Source: Leishmania infantum JPCM5 (lineage: Eukaryota; Euglenozoa; Kinetoplastea; Trypanosomatida; Trypanosomatidae). From it: 64,000 bases of DNA. Made by a program: the position numbers and the translations under genes. Where the stretch lies: contig NC_009393.2 of NCBI RefSeq assembly GCF_000002875.2, positions 506,001 to 570,000 on the forward strand, given 5' to 3'. The notes beneath the pieces were generated by a model. That model worked only from the letters and a program-made list of their open reading frames with translations, made no database searches and was not told the DNA's origin. Shown in pieces: positions 61,513-64,000 of this stretch (the stretch's first letter is position 1; every line of letters begins with the position of its first letter).

Positions 61513-62058
61513 CTACCGCTTATAGAATTCCGACCTCTGCTTTTCAAAGAGCTCCTGCTCCAACTTTTTTATACGCTGCGAATTGTACGCGTCCGTCGCA
61601 ACCACCATAAGTGGAACAGACACCATTCCGACACAGAAGCCGCCGACAAATATCAGCGATATTTTCGCGGGAATGCGGTTTCGTGGCTTCCGGAACGCGA
61701 TAAACGCTGATACGCTACCAAGTATAATTCCTGCGTCTAAGCCGCGCTGCATCGGCTCGCACGACAAAAAAAAGCGCCACTGCTGTGCCAGCGCTCGCCG
61801 GCGAGCTTGGCCGATTTCCAGGCCTTCCTGCTCAATGATGTACTGCTTCAGATCCTTGACGTCGGAGTCGGGGTACATTTTGCTCGGATCACGAGGCGCC
61901 TGAATCTGCTTCATCAGCTCTACCGTCTCCGGAGACGCCACTTTGTACCGACCAGAAACAACCAAATCGCCGATGTTGGTCGACTCTGGAGGACTGTCCT
62001 CATAGTGAGGCACCGAAGCGGCCGGCATCGTTTCCACTTTGCTGCTGCTGCCTCCCAT
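61513..62058 (-). CDS. Putative N-myristoylated two-helix membrane protein
   Basis: A 181-residue protein of unknown function and the last supported gene before the telomere. It begins MGGSSSKV: Gly at 2, Ser at 6 and Lys at 7 fit the N-myristoyltransferase consensus well. After an acidic soluble part come two membrane segments, about 108-123 (DAGIILGSVSAFIAFR) and 133-156 (ISLIFVGGFCVGMVSVPLMV), then a basic helical tail (RIKKLEQELFEKQRSEFYKR). Lipidation plus two helices with both ends probably cytosolic suggests a membrane-bound adaptor, possibly at the flagellar or plasma membrane, or the ER. No family is recognised. Confidence 0.85.
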   Translation of the reverse strand: MGGSSSKVETMPAASVPHYEDSPPESTNIGDLVVSGRYKVASPETVELMKQIQAPRDPSKMYPDSDVKDLKQYIIEQEGLEIGQARRRALAQQWRFFLSCEPMQRGLDAGIILGSVSAFIAFRKPRNRIPAKISLIFVGGFCVGMVSVPLMVVATDAYNSQRIKKLEQELFEKQRSEFYKR

Positions 62059-63873
62059 CTTTTCCGAGGCTGGTGCAAAGTCGCTTGGCCCTTGACTTGC
62101 TGCTGCGAAAATTGAAGTAAAAAGATCAAAGCAGAGGAGGATAAAAATGAAAGGGACACTTTATTGAGAGCTAGGCCATCGTTATTCTTGCCTTTTCAAA
62201 TCAAGAGCATCAATCATAATTATATTCACGCCCGGAGGAGCTACCATCGACCACCGCGCACTATCCACATGGAGAGAGAATCCACCCAAACATGAAGAAG
62301 AAAGGCAGCAGGACCTTTCTTATACACCACGTTTTCCAAGCAAAGGGTCACCAAAAGGGGCCCACTTCAAACACAGCTCCCCTGCACCACGAAATAAATA
62401 CCTGCCTAGCCTTCCAGCACAATGCAGCCCTACCAGGTGCAAGTCAAACGCTAAAACGCAACGAAGAGAATACGTTAACGAAAATCTAAGTACTTCCGGT
62501 GTTAGTAAGCACCGTGCACACGCCAGATTCCGGGTTCAATGTTGCTATTCTTATCCGTTCCCGACCATGAAGGTGACACAGCGGGGGGGGGTCAGCACAC
62601 ACACCCGGCACGTCAACACCCACCTCTAAATTACAGTAAGCGCGCTGCAAATCAGCGGGGCTGTTCGCGTGCACACACGCCCCTTGATGCGTCACCTGCG
62701 GAGGCGGGCGTGCGAGCACATGCTCTTATTAGGCGCTAACCTTCGCCCACAAAACTCTGGGGCAAGAGTGGTCGTACGCTTCGCGGGCTGCAGCTGAGAT
62801 ACGCCTCCGTTTGCCCTTCCCATGGTGCCAGCATTCCGCTGTGCGGCGCTCCGGGTTGCCGCCGCGATGTGTAGCCATGGTGTCTGGAACAAAATTGCTA
62901 TGCCCTCTGCGTCCTTCAGATGGGCTTTGCAGCCTACTCCGGCGTCGTTCCCGTGGCGAAAGCGCTACATGATACACTCGTATTTCGAGCTCGCCGCAGT
63001 AACCACCACTGCCGCAAGCAACCGTTGTCGGCGGGTGCGTGCCCTGCCGTGGTGGCTTCCAAGGTTATGGCGTTTGTGGCCTTCTACCTTTAAGCCGCCA
63101 TCGCCGAGAAAAAGGGTTTTAAGGACGAGCTGTTGTGCGCGTAGGGGCGGCCAGCATGTTCACATCACGCAGCGTGATCAGGGCAAGGTTGCTGTCGAGG
63201 GACAAAGGGCTGCGGCAAGCGAACGCGCATAGTGCTCCTATACTGGGAAACTGCACGCCCAATGGTCGGGGGCGAGCATCACAAACAAAACACCTCCCTC
63301 AAAAGTATCCCTCACAACCCTTTGACCTCAAACGACCCGTGCGAACAGGGCGTCTGCATTAACGTTGCTGAGAACATATCGTGCTTCTCGGCTGTCATCG
63401 TGCGTCCTTGTTTACGATGATGTGGTGCCTCGGTTCGGCGTTACTCTGGTTTTCTCTCTTCGCCCGGCCAGTGTGGGGCTGATACAATTTTGTGCGCTTG
63501 ACGGGTGGCGGCCACACAAGCAGCGCTAGCCCCAAATGTGGAAGTACCCGGTAAATGGCCATAAGGACGCGAAAAAACGCATGCCCGATTTGCCGCCAAA
63601 GCATCAGCGCCACAAACGGCGCCAGGACAGATATGCCTCAAGATCATCGGCGCAAGCCGGCTTTCATTAAAGCGCGCGAAACTGCAGATGCACAACCCAG
63701 CTGCTCTCTGCGCTGCTGCGGTGCGGCGTGCAGTCGACTCTGCTATGCCATCCTGGGGTGCAAGGGGCCCATATATATTCCCGGACCAGGGCCCGAGAAA
63801 ACAAGCGTACATCTACGCTTACTTGTCGCGGTATTCGTACCGGTCGGTGTGTGCTGGTGAACTAGTGAAGCGG
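62059..63873. other. Subtelomeric gene-free region
   Basis: 1.8 kb between the last gene and the telomeric repeats. No supported gene. I see no tandem repeat of the kind described as Leishmania telomere-associated sequence; the stretch appears unique, with a G run near 62583 and paired GGGCCC sites around 63767 and 63790. Transcription of the minus-strand array must start in or near this interval, but no promoter motif is recognisable, as is usual for trypanosomatid Pol II. Confidence 0.6.
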
Positions 63874-64000
63874 TTAGGGTTAGGGTTAGGGTTAGGGTTA
63901 GGGTTAGGGTTAGGGTTAGGGTTAGGGTTAGGGTTAGGGTTAGGGTTAGGGTTAGGGTTAGGGTTAGGGTTAGGGTTAGGGTTAGGGTTAGGGTTAGGGT
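63874..64000 (+). repeat. Telomeric repeat (TTAGGG)n
   Basis: About 21 uninterrupted copies of TTAGGG, reading 5' to 3' toward the right edge, as expected for the G-rich strand at a chromosome end. The junction is abrupt after CTAGTGAAGCGG. The array is cut by the window edge or assembly end, so its true length is unknown. In Leishmania these repeats are the main site of base J, the substrate and ligand of the JBP1 encoded about 18 kb away. Confidence 0.99.

Noticed and set aside
63555..63860. Plus-strand open frame starting with a CPIC-type cysteine pair like a RING finger
   Set aside because: No further zinc ligands in RING spacing, wrong strand, adjacent to the telomere.

Overview
The window is the end of a chromosome from a trypanosomatid, almost certainly a Leishmania-type parasite. 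The last 127 bases are uninterrupted TTAGGG repeats running toward the right edge. Every supported gene lies on the minus strand, so one intronless polycistronic array is read inward from the telomere, with long pyrimidine- and microsatellite-rich spacers between genes. The protein set is kinetoplastid: JBP1 (the base J thymine hydroxylase), a paraflagellar rod protein and a trypanosomatid H2B. From memory, unverified, H2B and JBP1 in this order match the right end of L. major chromosome 9.

Layout from left to right. 1-16 kb: a PFR-family protein, a type I surface glycoprotein of unknown function, histone H2B, a small two-helix membrane protein and a coiled-coil protein. Between 10.9 and 17.1 kb there are two probable broken genes. 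17-32 kb: a large unknown protein, an F-box protein fused to six membrane helices, a GH47-like type II membrane protein that appears to lack catalytic acids, a SET-domain lysine methyltransferase-like protein, a small charged protein and COQ4. 34-36 kb: a decayed ABCB-type transporter. 37-42 kb: a J-domain protein that also carries a SANT-like segment, then three consecutive single-domain rhodaneses, one without its cysteine. 43-46 kb: JBP1 with all known catalytic and J-binding residues. 47-49 kb: a tail-anchored cytochrome b5 and a damaged paralogue. 49-62 kb: a small basic protein, a 1,642-residue LamG/LamG/IQ/pseudo-caspase protein, an LRR protein, a RIIa/EF-hand radial-spoke-like protein, a long coiled-coil protein and a probably myristoylated two-helix membrane protein. 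62-64 kb: gene-free subtelomere and telomere.

Three copies of a roughly 300-450 bp SIDER2-like retroposon lie in the predicted 3' UTRs of the genes ending at 5306, 10312 and 20629. One copy is inverted and truncated. No tRNA, rRNA, CRISPR or strand switch was found.

Functional themes: flagellar or axonemal proteins (PFR, RIIa/EF-hand, and possibly the LRR, coiled-coil and LamG giant), chromatin and telomere biology (H2B, SET, JBP1) and mitochondrial or redox functions (COQ4, J protein, rhodaneses, cytochrome b5). In trypanosomatids co-transcription does not imply co-function, so these themes are weak evidence for any pathway link.
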